Assembly (NCBI RefSeq): GCF_945859705.1
Contig: NC_079135.1
Coordinates: forward strand, 82,592,253 to 82,656,252
Direction: 5' to 3'
From: Episyrphus balteatus
Taxonomy: Eukaryota; Arthropoda; Insecta; Diptera; Syrphidae
DNA: 64,000 bases
Shown: in pieces, positions 1 to 12,950 of the stretch
Numbering within the stretch: the first letter of the stretch is position 1
Layout: every line of letters begins with the position of its first letter
Program-made: the position numbers and the translations under genes
Notes under the pieces: model-generated
Told to the model about the DNA's origin: nothing
The model's input: only the letters and a program-made list of their open reading frames with translations
Database searches by the model: none

Positions 1-3000
1 TCCTTCGCATACAATTCAATTGGAGTTGAAAAATTCACGTTTGGAGAAAATGACTTTTAAAAATGTTTAAATCGTCATAACTCCTTAACCAAGCGTCTAA
101 ACACTATCAAACTTGCAAAATTCAAAATTCTCTAAAAACAAAACTACAAGTCCAAAACTTATAGAAAATACATTTTTGTGCTCTGTGAGTCGATATCCTT
201 CGCATACAATTCAATTGGAGTTGAAAAATTCACGTTTGGAGAAAATGACTTTTAAAAATGTTTAAATCGTCATAACTCCTTAACCAAGCGTCTAAACACT
301 ATCAAACTTGCAAAATTCAAAATTCTCTAAAAACAAAACTACAAGTCCAAAACTTATAGAAAATACATTTTTGTGCTCTGTGAGTCGATATCCTTCGCAT
401 ACAATTCAATTGGAGTTGAAAAATTCACGTTTGGAGAAAATGACTTTTAAAAATGTTTAAATCGTCATAACTCCTTAACCAAGCGTCTAAACACTATCAA
501 ACTTGCAAAATTCAAAATTCTCTAAAAACAAAACTACAAAAACTTATAGAAAATACATTTTTGTGCTCTGTGAGTCGATATCCTTCGCATACAATTCAAT
601 TGGAGTTGAAAAATTCACGTTTGGAGAAAATGACTTTTAAAAATGTTTAAATCGTCATAACTCCTTAACTAAGCCTCTAAACACTATCAAACTTGTTAAA
701 TTCAAAATTCTCTAAAAACAAAACTACAAGTCCAAAACTTATAGAAAATACATTTTTGTGCTCTGTGAGTCGATGTCCTTCGCATACAATTCAATTGGAG
801 TTGAAAAATTCACGTTTGGAGAAAATGACTTTTAAAAATGTTTAAATCGTCATAACTCCTTAACCAAGCGTCTAAACACTATCAAACTTGCAAAATTCAA
901 AATTCTCTAAAAACAAAACTACAAGTCCAAAACTTATAGAAAATACATTTTTGTGCTCTGTGAGTCGATATCCTTCGCATACAATTCAATTGGAGTTGAA
1001 AAATTCACGTTTGGAGAAAATGACTTTTAAAAATGTTTAAATCGTCATAACTCCTTAACCAAGCGTCTAAACACTATCAAACTTGCAAAATTCAAAATTC
1101 TCTAAAAACAAAACTACAAGTCCAAAACTTATAGAAAATACATTTTTGTGCTCTGTGAGTCGATATCCTTCGCATACAATTCAATTGGAGTTGAAAAATT
1201 CACGTTTGGAGAAAATGACTTTTAAAAATGTTTAAATCGTCATAACTCCTTAACCAAGCGTCTAAACACTATCAAACTTGCAAAATTCAAAATTCAAAAC
1301 TTATAGAAAATACATTTTTGTGCTCTGTGAGTCGATATCCTTCGCATACAATTCAATTGGAGTTGAAAAATTCACGTTTGGAGAAAATGACTTTTAAAAA
1401 TGTTTAAATCGTCATAACTCCTTAACCTAGCGTCTAAACACTATCAAACTTGCAAAATTCAAAATTCTCTAAAAACAAAACTACAAGTCCAAAACTTATA
1501 GAAAATACATTTTTGTGCTCTGTGAGTCGATATCCTTCGCATACAATTCAATTGGAGTTGAAAAATTCACGTTTGGAGAAAATGACTTTTAAAAATGTTT
1601 AAATCGTCATAACTCCTTAACCTAGCGTCTAAACACTATCAAACTTGCAAAATTCAAAATTCTCTAAAAACAAAACTACAAGTCCAAAACTTATAGAAAA
1701 TACATTTTTGTGCTCTGTGAGTCGATATCCTTCGCATACAATTCAATTGGAGTTGAAAAATTCACGTTTGGAGAAAATGACTTTTAAAAATGTTTAAATC
1801 GTCATAACTCCTTAACCTAGCGTCTAAACACTATCAAACTTGCAAAATTCAAAATTCTCTAAAAACAAAACTACAAGTCCAAAACTTATAGAAAATACAT
1901 TTTTGTGCTCTGTGAGTCGATATCCTTCGCATACAATTCAATTGGAGTTGAAAAATTCACGTTTGGAGAAAATGACTTTTAAAAATGTTTAAATCGTCAT
2001 AACTCCTTAACCAAGCGTCTAAACACTATCAAACTTGCAAAATTCAAAATTCTCTAAAAACAAAACTACAAGTCCAAAACTTATACAAAAAAAAAAATAC
2101 ATTTTTGTGCTCTGTGAGTCGATATCCTTCGCATACAATTCAATTGGAGTTGAAAAATTCACGTTTGGAGAAAATGACTTTTAAAAATGTTTAAATCGTC
2201 ATAACTCCTTAACCAAGCGTCTAAACACTATCAAACTTGCAAAATTCAAAATTCTCTAAAAACAAAACTACAAGTCCAAAACTTATAGAAAATACATTTT
2301 TGTGCTCTGTGAGTCGATATCCTTCGCATACAATTCAATTGGAGTTGAAAAATTCACGTTTGGAGAAAATGACTTTTAAAAATGTTTAAATCGTCATAAC
2401 TCCTTAACCAAGCGTCTAAACACTATCAAACTTGCAAAATTCAAAATTCTCTAAAAACAAAACTACAAGTCCAAAACTTATAGAAAATACATTTTTGTGC
2501 TCTGTGAGTCGATATCCTTCGCATACAATTCAATTGGAGTTGAAAAATTCACGTTTGGAGAAAATGGCTTTTAAAAATGTTTAAATCGTCATAACTCCTT
2601 AACTAAGCGTCTAAACACTATCAAACTTGCAAAATTCAAAATTCTCTAAAAACGAAACTACAAGTCCAAAACTTATACAAAAAAAAATACATTTTTGTGC
2701 TCTGTGAGTCGATATCCTTCGCATACAATTCAATTGGAGTTGAAAAATTCACGTTTGGAGAAAATGACTTTTAAAAATGTTTAAATCGTCATAACTCCTT
2801 AACCAAGCGTCTAAACACTATCAAACTTGCAAAATTCAAAATTCTCTAAAAACAAAACTACAAGTCCAAAACTTATAGAAAATACATTTTTGTGCTCTGT
2901 GAGTCGATATCCTTCGCATACAATTCAATTGGAGTTGAAAAATTCACGTTTGGAGAAAATGACTTTTAAAAATGTTTAAATCGTCATAACTCCTTAACCA

Positions 3001-6000
3001 AGCGTCTAAACACTATCAAACTTGCAAAATTCAAAATTCTCTAAAAACAAAACTACAAGTCCAAAACTTATAGAAAATACATTTTTGTGCTCTGTGAGTC
3101 GATATCCTTCGCATACAATTCAATTGGAGTTGAAAAATTCACGTTTGGAGAAAATGACTTTTAAAAATGTTTAAATCGTCATAACTCCTTAACTAAGCGT
3201 CTAAACACTATCAAACTTGCAAAATTCAAAATTGTCTAAAAACAAAACTACAAGTCCAAAACTTATACAAAAAAAAATACATTTTTGTGCTCTGTGAGTC
3301 GATATCCTTCGCATACAATTCAATTGGAGTTGAAAAATTCACGTTTGGAGAAAATGACTTTTAAAAATGTTTAAATCGTCATAACTCCTTAACCAAGCGT
3401 CTAAACACTATCAAACTTGCAAAATTCAAAATTCTCTAAAAACAAAACTACAAGTCCAAAACTTATAGAAAATACATTTTTGTGCTCTGTGAGTCGATAT
3501 CCTTCGCATACAATTCAATTGGAGTTGAAAAATTCACGTTTGGAGAAAATGACTTTTAAAAATGTTTAAATCGTCATAACTCCTTAACTAAGCCTCTAAA
3601 CACTATCAAACTTGTTAAATTCAAAATTCTCTAAAAACAAAACTACAAGTCCAAAACTTATAGAAAATACATTTTTGTGCTCTGTGAGTCGATGTCCTTC
3701 GCATACAATTCAATTGGAGTTGAAAAATTCACGTTTGGAGAAAATGACTTTTAAAAATGTTTAAATCGTCATAACTCCTTAACCAAGCGTCTAAACACTA
3801 TCAAACTTGCAAAATTCAAAATTCTCTAAAAACAAAACTACAAGTCCAAAACTTATAGAAAATACATTTTTGTGCTCTGTGAGTCGATATCCTTCGCATA
3901 CAATTCAATTGGAGTTGAAAAATTCACGTTTGGAGAAAATGACTTTTAAAAATGTTTAAATCGTCATAACTCCTTAACCAAGCGTCTAAACACTATCAAA
4001 CTTGCAAAATTCAAAATTCTCTAAAAACAAAACTACAAGTCCAAAACTTATAGAAAATACATTTTTGTGCTCTGTGAGTCGATATCCTTCGCATACAATT
4101 CAATTGGAGTTGAAAAATTCACGTTTGGAGAAAATGACTTTTAAAAATGTTTAAATCGTCATAACTCCTTAACTAAGCGTCTAAACACTATCAAACTTGC
4201 AAAATTCAAAATTCTCTAAAAACAAAACTACAAGTCCAAAACTTATAGAAAATACATTTTTGTGCTCTGTGAGTCGATATCCTTCGCATACAATTCAATT
4301 GGAGTTGAAAAATTCACGTTTGGAGAAAATGACTTTTAAAAATGTTTAAATCGTCATAACTCCTTAACTAAGCGTCTAAACACTATCAAACTTGCAAAAT
4401 TCAAAATTCTGTAAAAACAAAACTACAAGTCCAAAACTTATAGAAAATACATTTTTGTGCTCTGTGAGTCGATATCCTTCGCATACAATTCAATTGGAGT
4501 TGAAAAATTCACGTTTGGAGAAAATGACTTTTAAAAATGTTTAAATCGTCATAACTCCTTAACCAAGCGTCTAAACACTATCAAACTTGCAAAATTCAAA
4601 ATTCTCTAAAAACAAAACTACAAGTCCAAAACTTATAGAAAATACATTTTTGTGCTCTGTGAGTCGATTTCCTTCGCATACAATTCAATTGGAGTTGAAA
4701 AATTCACGTTTGGAGAAAATGACTTTTAAAAATGTTTAAATCGTCATAACTCCTTAACCAAGCGTCTAAACACTATCAAACTTGCAAAATTCAAAATTCT
4801 CTAAAAACAAAACTACAAGTCCAAAACTTATACAAAATACATTTTTGTGCTCTGTGAGTCGATATCCTTCGCATACAATTCAATTGGAGTTGAAAAATTC
4901 ACGTTTGGAGAAAATGACTTTTAAAAATGTTTAAATCGTCATAACTCCTTAACCAAGCGTCTAAACACTATCAAACTTGCAAAATTCAAAATTCTCTAAA
5001 AACAAAACTACAAGTCCAAAACTTATAGAAAATACATTTTTGTGCTCTGTGAGTCGATATCCTTCGCATACAATTCAATTGGAGTTGAAAAATTCACGTT
5101 TGGAGAAAATGACTTTTAAAAATGTTTAAATCGTCATAACTCCTTAACCAAGCGTCTAAACACTATCAAACTTGAAAATTCAAAATTCTCTAAAAACAAA
5201 ACTACAAGTCCAAAACTTATACAAAATACATTTTTGTGCTCTGTGAGTCGATATCCTTCGCATACAATTCAATTGGAGTTGAAAAATTCACGTTTGGAGA
5301 AAATGACTTTTAAAAATGTTTAAATCGTCATAACTCCTTAGCTAAGCGTCTAAACACTATCAAACTTGCAAAATTCAAAATTCTGTAAAAACAAAACTAC
5401 AAGTCCAAAACTTATAGAAAATACATTTTTGTGCTCTGTGAGTCGATATCCTTCGCATACAATTCAATTGGAGTTGAAAAATTCACGTTTGGAGAAAATG
5501 ACTTTTAAAAATGTTTAAATCGTCATAACTCCTTAACCAAGCGTCTAAACACTATCAAACTTGCAAAATTCAAAATTCTCTAAAAACAAAACTACAAGTA
5601 CAAAACTTATAGAAAATACATTTTTGTGCTCTGTGAGTCGATATCCTTCGCATACAATTGAATTGGAGTTGAAAAATTCACGTTTAGAGAAAATGACTTT
5701 TAAAAATGTTTAAATCGTCATAACTCCTTAACCAAGCGTCTAAACACTATCAAACTTGCAAAATTCAAAATTCTCTAAAAACAAAACTACAAGTACAAAA
5801 CTTATACAAAAAAAAAAATACATTTTTGTGCTCTGTGAGTCGATATCCTTCGCATACAATTCAATTGGAGTTGAAAAATTCACGTTTGGAGAAAATGACT
5901 TTTAAAAATGTTTAAATCGTCATAACTTCTTAACCAAGCGTCTAAACACTATCAAACTTGCAAAATTCAAAATTCTCTAAAAACAAAACTACAAGTCCAA

Positions 6001-8879
6001 AACTTATACAAAAAAAAAAATACATTTTTGTGCTCTGTGAGTCGATATCCTTCGCATACAATTCAATTGGAGTTGAAAAATTCACGTTTGGAGAAAATGA
6101 CTTTTAAAAATGTTTAAATCGTCATAACTTCTTAACCAAGCGTCTAAACACTATCAAACTTGCAAAATTCAAAATTCTCTAAAAACAAAACTACAAGTCC
6201 AAAACTTATAGAAAATACATTTTTGTGCTCTGTGAGTCGATATCCTTCGCATACAATTCAATTGGAGTTGAAAAATTCACGTTTGGAGAAAATGACTTTT
6301 AAAAATGTTTAAATCGTCATAACTTCTTAACTAAGCGTCTAAACACTATCAAACTTGCAAAATTCAAAATTCTCTAAAAACAAAACTACAAGTCCAAAAC
6401 TTATAGAAAATACATTTTTGTGCTCTGTGAGTCGATATCCTTCGCATACAATTCAATTGGAGTTGAAAAATTCACGTTTGGAGAAAATGACTTTTAAAAA
6501 TGTTTAAATCGTCATAACTCCTTAACTAAGCGTCTAAACACTATCAAACTTGCAAAATTCAAAATTCTCTAAAAACAAAACTACAAGTCCAAAACTTATA
6601 GAAAATACATTTTTGTGCTCTGTGAGTCGATATCCTTCGCATACAATTCAATTGGAGTTGAAAAATTCACGTTTGGAGAAAATGACTTTTAAAAATGTTT
6701 AAATCGTCATAACTCCTTAACCAAGCGTCTAAACACTATCAAACTTGCAAAATTCAAAATTCTCTAAAAACAAAACTACAAGTACAAAACTTATAGAAAA
6801 TACATTTTTGTGCTCTGTGAGTCGATATCCTTCGCATACAATTGAATTGGAGTTGAAAAATTCACGTTTAGAGAAAATGACTTTTAAAAATGTTTAAATC
6901 GTCATAACTCCTTAACCAAGCGTCTAAACACTATCAAACTTGCAAAATTCAAAATTCTCTAAAAACAAAACTACAAGTACAAAACTTATAGAAAATACAT
7001 TTTTGTGCTCTGTGAGTCGATATCCTTCGCATACAATTCAATTGGAGTTGAAAAATTCACGTTTGGAGAAAATGACTTTTAAAAATGTTTAAATCGTCAT
7101 AACTCCTTAACTAAACGTCTAAACACTATCAAACTTGCAAAATTCAAAATTCTCTAAAAACAAAACTACAAGTCCAAAACTTATAGAAAATACATTTTTG
7201 TGCTCTGTGAGTCGATATCCTTCGCATACAATTCAATTGGAGTTGAAAAATTCACGTTTGGAGAAAATGACTTTTAAAAATGTTTAAATCGTCATAACTC
7301 CTTAACTAAACGTCTAAACACTATCAAACTTGCAAAATTCAAAATTCTCTAAAAACAAAACTACAAGTCCAAAACTTATAGAAAATACATTTTTGTGCTC
7401 TGTGAGTCGATATCCTTCGCATACAATTCAATTGGAGTTGAAAAATTTACGTTTGGAGAAAATGACTTTTAAAAATGTTTAAATCGTCATAACTCCTTAA
7501 CCAAGCGTCTAAACACTATCAAACTTGCAAAATTCAAAATTCTCTAAAAACAAAACTACAAGTCCAAAACTTATAGAAAATACATTTTTGTGCTCTGTGA
7601 GTCGATATCCTTCGCATACAATTCAATTGGAGTTGAAAAATTCACGTTTGGAGAAAATGACTTTTAAAAATGTTTAAATCGTCATAACTCCTTAACTAAA
7701 CGTCTAAACACTATCAAACTTGCAAAATTCAAAATTCTCTAAAAACAAAACTACAAGTCCAAAACTTATAGAAAATACATTTTTGTGCTCTGTGAGTCGA
7801 TATCCTTCGCATACAATTCAATTGGAGTTGAAAAATTTACGTTTGGAGAAAATGACTTTTAAAAATGTTTAAATCGTCATAACTCCTTAACCAAGCGTCT
7901 AAACACTATCAAACTTGCAAAATTCAAAATTCTCTAAAAACAAAACTACAAGTACAAAACTTATAGAAAATACATTTTTGTGCTCTGTGAGTCGATATCC
8001 TTCGCATACAATTCAATTGGAGTTGAAAAATTCACGTTTGGAGAAAATGACTTTTAAAAATGTTTAAATCGTCATAACTCCTTAACCAAGCGTCTAAACA
8101 CTATCAAACTTGCAAAATTCAAAATTCTCTAAAAACAAAACTACAAGTCCAAAACTTATACAAAATACATTTTTGTGCTCTGTGAGTCGATATCCTTCGC
8201 ATACAATTCAATTGGAGTTGAAAAATTCACGTTTGGAGAAAATGACTTTTAAAAATGTTTAAATCGTCATAACTCCTTAACTAAACGTCTAAACACTATC
8301 AAACTTGCAAAATTCAAAATTCTCTAAAAACAAAACTACAAGTCCAAAACTTATAGAAAATACATTTTTGTGCTCTGTGAGTCGATATCCTTCGCATACA
8401 ATTCAATTGGAGTTGAAAAATTCACGTTTGGAGAAAATGACTTTTAAAAATGTTTAAATCGTCATAACTCCTTAACCAAGCGTCTAAACACTATCAAACT
8501 TGCAAAATTCAAAATTCTCTAAAAACAAAACTACAAGTCCAAAACTTATACAAAATACATTTTTGTGCTCTGTGAGTCGATATCCTTCGCATACAATTCA
8601 ATTGGAGTTGAAAAATTCACGTTTGGAGAAAATGACTTTTAAAAATGTTTAAATCGTCATAACTCCTTAACCAAGCGTCTAAACACTATCAAACTTGCAA
8701 AATTCAAAATTCTCTAAAAACAAAACTACAAGTCCAAAACTTATAGAAAATACATTTTTGTGCTCTGTGAGTCGATATCCTTCGCATACAATTCAATTGG
8801 AGTTGAAAAATTCACGTTTGGAGAAAATGACTTTTAAAAATGTTTAAATCGTCATAACTCCTTAACTAAGCGTCTAAAC
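1..8879. repeat. 195-bp satellite DNA array, left block (about 45 monomers)
   Basis: Head-to-tail copies of one monomer beginning TCCTTCGCATACAATTCAAT recur at 1, 196, 391, 581, 776 and so on, giving a 195-bp period. Copies are nearly identical. Variants include a 5-bp deletion near 536, a shortened copy near 1294, A-run expansions near 2085, 2683, 3268, 5810 and 6008, and single-base changes shared by sets of non-adjacent monomers. There is no open reading frame of note. The array begins before the window, so its true length is unknown. High homogeneity is what unequal exchange or rolling-circle amplification gives; a centromeric or pericentromeric location is inference only. Confidence 0.98.
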
Positions 8880-10012
8880 CAGTGGCGTATCCAGAAAAAA
8901 ATTTGGAGGGGGCTAGAAAATTTTTCAAACATTTTTTAGAGGGGTACGAAAAATTTTTCTCTCTATTTTATTCACCTTTGATCGAGAGTGAAGCGCTGTG
9001 CTGCGATACTGAAAGTGGTATAGTAGCATTTAACTGCTCTCGACGTCGACAGCTTCGTACTGCTGTCTCCTGTTTTTAAAGTTCTTGTTCCGCAATTCGA
9101 CCGAAAGTGAATTGAAATCACTTTTAGATTTCACGTGAAATAAAATATCATATTCTTCATTTGGATCAATTTCAAAAACTTCGAAATTGCTTCGAACTGT
9201 CATAGCTGAAGGATCATCCTTTTTAATTTTGTTTCTGAAGTTAAATTATTACTGCTGGATGCAATTTTATCGGCAATTTTAATGAAAAAAAAAGAAGAAT
9301 TCAAGAGAAAAAATAAGGAGACACAAATAAGTTATGATAATATTTTGTCTAAAAATTATAGATTCATTAAAAAAGGCACCAAATTTACAAACAGAAATAA
9401 TGTGAATTGAATTCGATCAGAAAATCTAAATGAGTGAAAAATGCAGAAAGTGAAAGCCTAGAAACTAATTTTCCATTAAATTATTTTAGATGTTTAATTC
9501 GAAATATATATTTTTTCGTAATATGTTGCTTTTATAATCCGAATTCGAAGTCCAAACTGGCATTTGCTGAAAGAAACCATTAGTTACATATGTTGACCAC
9601 TAAGATTTTGAGATATCAAATATTTCTATTTCCAATAGCTTTGAGAAGTATATAATTTTTGAAAAAAGTGTTTATCGAGATTGCATAAGAACTTTTGCAA
9701 AATTACACGGTGATGATATTCGACGTACGTATTATATTAAAAAGTGATCTGAAGAATTTCGAATTGGACTTAAATCCGAAAAAAACCACCCAACCCCCAG
9801 CTACAGCTAAGGCTCTTACTCAAACAAACACAAATAGCCGTTTCAGAACTTGGAGGGGGCTCGAGCATGTGAGCTGCCTTTAAATCTATAAGATTTACGA
9901 ACAAGTTTCAGTGAAGCATATACATTACAATGAAATTATGTAAAAAATAACATGATCTGGAAGGCTTGGGGGGGGCTTGAGCCCCCTGAGCCCCCCCCTC
10001 AATACGCCACTG
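8880..10012. mobile_element. Non-autonomous hAT element (family A, copy 1) inserted in the satellite
   Basis: The satellite breaks at 8879 and resumes at 10013. The insert starts CAGTGGCGTAT and ends with its exact complement ATACGCCACTG, and is flanked by a perfect 8-bp duplication GTCTAAAC (8872-8879 and 10013-10020) that occurs once in uninterrupted monomers. An 8-bp TSD with CAG-type ends is diagnostic of the hAT superfamily. The element is 1133 bp with G/C-rich subterminal runs, and its two short ORFs match nothing I recognise, so it lacks a transposase. A second copy lies at 14921-16192. Confidence 0.95.
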
Positions 10013-10545
10013 GTCTAAACACTATCAAACTTGCAAAATTCAAAATTCTCTAAAAACAAAACTACAAGTCCAAAACTTATAGAAAATACATTTTTGTGCT
10101 CTGTGAGTCGATATCCTTCGCATACAATCCATTGGAGTTGAAAAATTCACGTTTGGAGAAAATGACTTTTAAAAATGTTTAAATCGTCATAACTTCTTAA
10201 CAAAGCGTCTAAACACTATCAAACTTGCAAAATTCAAAATTCTCTAAAAACAAAACTACAAGTACAAAACTTATAGAAAATACATTTTTGTGCTCTGTGA
10301 GTCGATATCCTTCGCATACAATCCATTGGAGTTGAAAAATTCACGTTTGGAGAAAATGACTTTTAAAAATGTTTAAATCGTCATAACTTCTTAACCAAGC
10401 GTCTAAACACCATCAAACTTGCAAAATTCAAAATTCTCTAAAAACAAAACTACAAGTCCAAAACTTATAGAAAATACATTTTTGTGCTCTGTGAGTCGAT
10501 ATCCTTCGAATTATGCAAAATATTCACGTTTTGAGAAAATCACCA
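10013..10545. repeat. 195-bp satellite, right block and decayed end of array
   Basis: The monomer interrupted by the hAT element resumes and continues for about 2.5 further copies. These copies differ slightly from the left block (ACAATCCATTGG instead of ACAATTCAATTGG, and CATAACTTCTTAAC). Clear identity stops at about 10509, after TCGATATCCTTCG; traces such as a TTCACGTTTTGAGAAAAT stretch run to about 10545. This is the right boundary of the array. Confidence 0.93.
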
Positions 10546-11278
10546 TTCTGAAATTGCAAATGTGTTTCTGGCTCTATTAGACGTCCGAATGCCCACAAAG
10601 TTTTTCTTAAATAAAACAATAATTAATAGAAAAGTTTAGTCCTGACCCCAAACTCCAGTAGCTCAACGTACATCTCTACGCTAGCCCACAATAAAGTCTT
10701 AATAATATTCCAAATCAATATAATTACGTAAAGAAAAAAAATGTGATAACGAAATTCCTCTTTTTAAATTGAAAACATCATTCTGTTGTTTATTATACCT
10801 ACATTTCAAAAGAATCTTTCATTGAAATCATTTCCATACAATCTTCCTCCTTTAAAAAATAAATTTTAAATTTCAAGACGCTTTTCAACAAAAAAAAAAA
10901 TAAATCTTTTGTATTCAAAGTAATTTATAAGAGCGAAGTCTTGAGATTTTTTTTTTTTTTTTCAACAACTCATGTTTTCATTTTATTCTGAGAAAATAAG
11001 GAAAGCCAAAGTGTGTCAGTATTCCTTCATTCAAAGGTAGAAACCAAGAGTTTTACGCGAACTCATTTTGCTTCGATTTTTTTCCAATATAAAAGAAAAG
11101 CAGAAGGTAAAAGCATGTATTGATTTTCATAGAAGTGAAATTTTAAACAAATTTAAAGGACAACAAATCGATGAATGTGTTTTTCTGGAGCAGGTATATT
11201 TTAATTTATTTAAGTTGAAGTTCATCTTCAATCTGACCTAGTAGCTGGAAAAAATTACTATTGTTTTTTTTTTCTATG
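10546..11278. other. AT-rich intergenic stretch
   Basis: Nothing gene-like is visible. The stretch holds short A or T runs (a 16-T run near 10950) and no TIR pair or tandem repeat that I could detect. Confidence 0.5.
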
Positions 11279-11282
11279 TTAA

Positions 11283-11501
11283 CCCTTAACTATAGTGGTG
11301 GGTCCAGGGGACCCACATCAACTTTTAAAAAGTTAATAAAAACCGTTGAAAATGAATTTTCTCTTTTTTTTTTTTATTTTTTTATTTTTTTTTAAATTGT
11401 TATCTTTTGATGCTTAAAAACAAAATTTATAAAAAAATTCAATTTTGTATTTTATTTTATCATTTCAAAACACCACAAATTTTCACCACTATAGTTAAGG
11501 G
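11283..11501. mobile_element. piggyBac-type MITE
   Basis: This 219-bp unit has perfect 18-bp inverted termini CCCTTAACTATAGTGGTG and is flanked on both sides by TTAA (11279-11282 and 11502-11505). TTAA targets with CCC termini are characteristic of the piggyBac superfamily. Just inside the left end is a second small palindrome, GTGGGTCCAGGGGACCCAC (11298-11316). There is no coding capacity; the interior is T-rich. Confidence 0.88.
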
Positions 11502-11505
11502 TTAA

Positions 11506-12950
11506 CGAACTTTTGGCTGAATTGTATACAGACAAACTAGTTTTTGACATCTTAAAAGTTGTTAACATTACTTTCTTTGCATTTTGTTGTTCCTTGAAGT
11601 TAAGTTTAAGGTACAAAAAATACAAACCCCCTACAATTTTGTTCAACCGATTTATTTCAATTCATTATAATCCAGTGCAATTAGACATGAAATTCGAAAT
11701 TATCTACAAAAATAGCTGATTAGAATTTTATTGTTTTATTTTTAAAAGTCTTATGGATTCTAAAACCACAAATTGAAAAACAAACAACAAACTTTATTTT
11801 GTTGCTGTCACATTTTTTTGTCAAATTTGTCTTCAAAGAATACTTTGTTGCTGTCGTTACCTCGTAAAAAGAACTCTCCGACCACATTTTTAACGTGCAG
11901 ATAATCATCAGACATGTTTGAGCACCCTTATTACGGATTAAGTACATCAACAGCTGCAAAAAAAAAAAAAAAAAATTAGAAGACCGAACATGCGATATTG
12001 ATCATTGGAATCCTTCGAGCTCAAGCAAGAAGTGACAGCGCATACCCTTCTTGACCTCCTACAAAATAACTGTAATTTCAAATAACTATACCTTACCTAA
12101 CGTAGAAACGTATATAGTAGTTGAATACATATGTATGTACAATGTACATATATCAAAATAAAAAGGTGACACAAACTCCAAATGGAACTTTTTCCTACAT
12201 ATATGAGTCTAGGTATATGTTTCCTTAATAGTCGCTTGCGAAAACTTAAACGAATATAAACCAAAATGCCCGGAGAATTTTTTATATAATATTTTTTTTT
12301 TTTTTTTTTATTCTTGCTTTCTTTCAACTTTGCGAGTTAGTTGTTGTCGTCTGTCATTGCAACTCTTGCTCTAGAGCTGGGAAAATATTCTTAAAGTTTT
12401 CTTCAGGATATCTTCTTCTCCATTTTTAGTTGAAATAAATCCTTGACAGGATAGCGGATGAAAATGGCAAACATCACGGTCAGGCGACGAGGACGTTTTG
12501 CAAACATTTTTTAAGGATTTGTTTTATTTTATTTTTTTCGTTCGTTCTTCTGTCTGTCCTTCGCTAAGGATGGAATGGATAACAAAAAAGTAAAACTTAT
12601 AAAGACATATCTTCTGTTTACTTGGAAGCAGAAATAGTTCAAATAGTTTGTGCCTTTTTGAGTATAAAGGTGAGTTTGTATTTTTTTTTTTGTTTTTAGT
12701 AAGACGTTTAAAGAGACCAATTATAATACCTAGACCTACCTATATTAAAAGATTAATTTAAAGCTGGTTAAATTATTTTTCTCTTCGTCACCAAATATAA
12801 CTTGATTGTCTTACTTCTTGATGTGACAAACAAATACTCACAGTAATTTACTTAGTTTATACCATAACAAAACTGTTTAACGATTATGACCATTAGACTG
12901 TGCTACTAACTTTGACATTTCAAAAAGTAAATTTTCATCCCAACGCACTA
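11506..12950. other. AT-rich intergenic stretch
   Basis: No supported gene. The stretch holds homopolymer runs (a run of about 20 A near 11957 and 18 or so T near 12293) and a TACATATGTATGTA-like simple-sequence patch near 12126. The small ORFs in both strands have biased low-complexity compositions and no recognisable motif. Confidence 0.5.

Noticed and set aside
1..8879. Regularly repeated units resembling a CRISPR array
   Set aside because: The whole 195-bp unit repeats with no unique spacers, in a eukaryotic context; it is satellite DNA.
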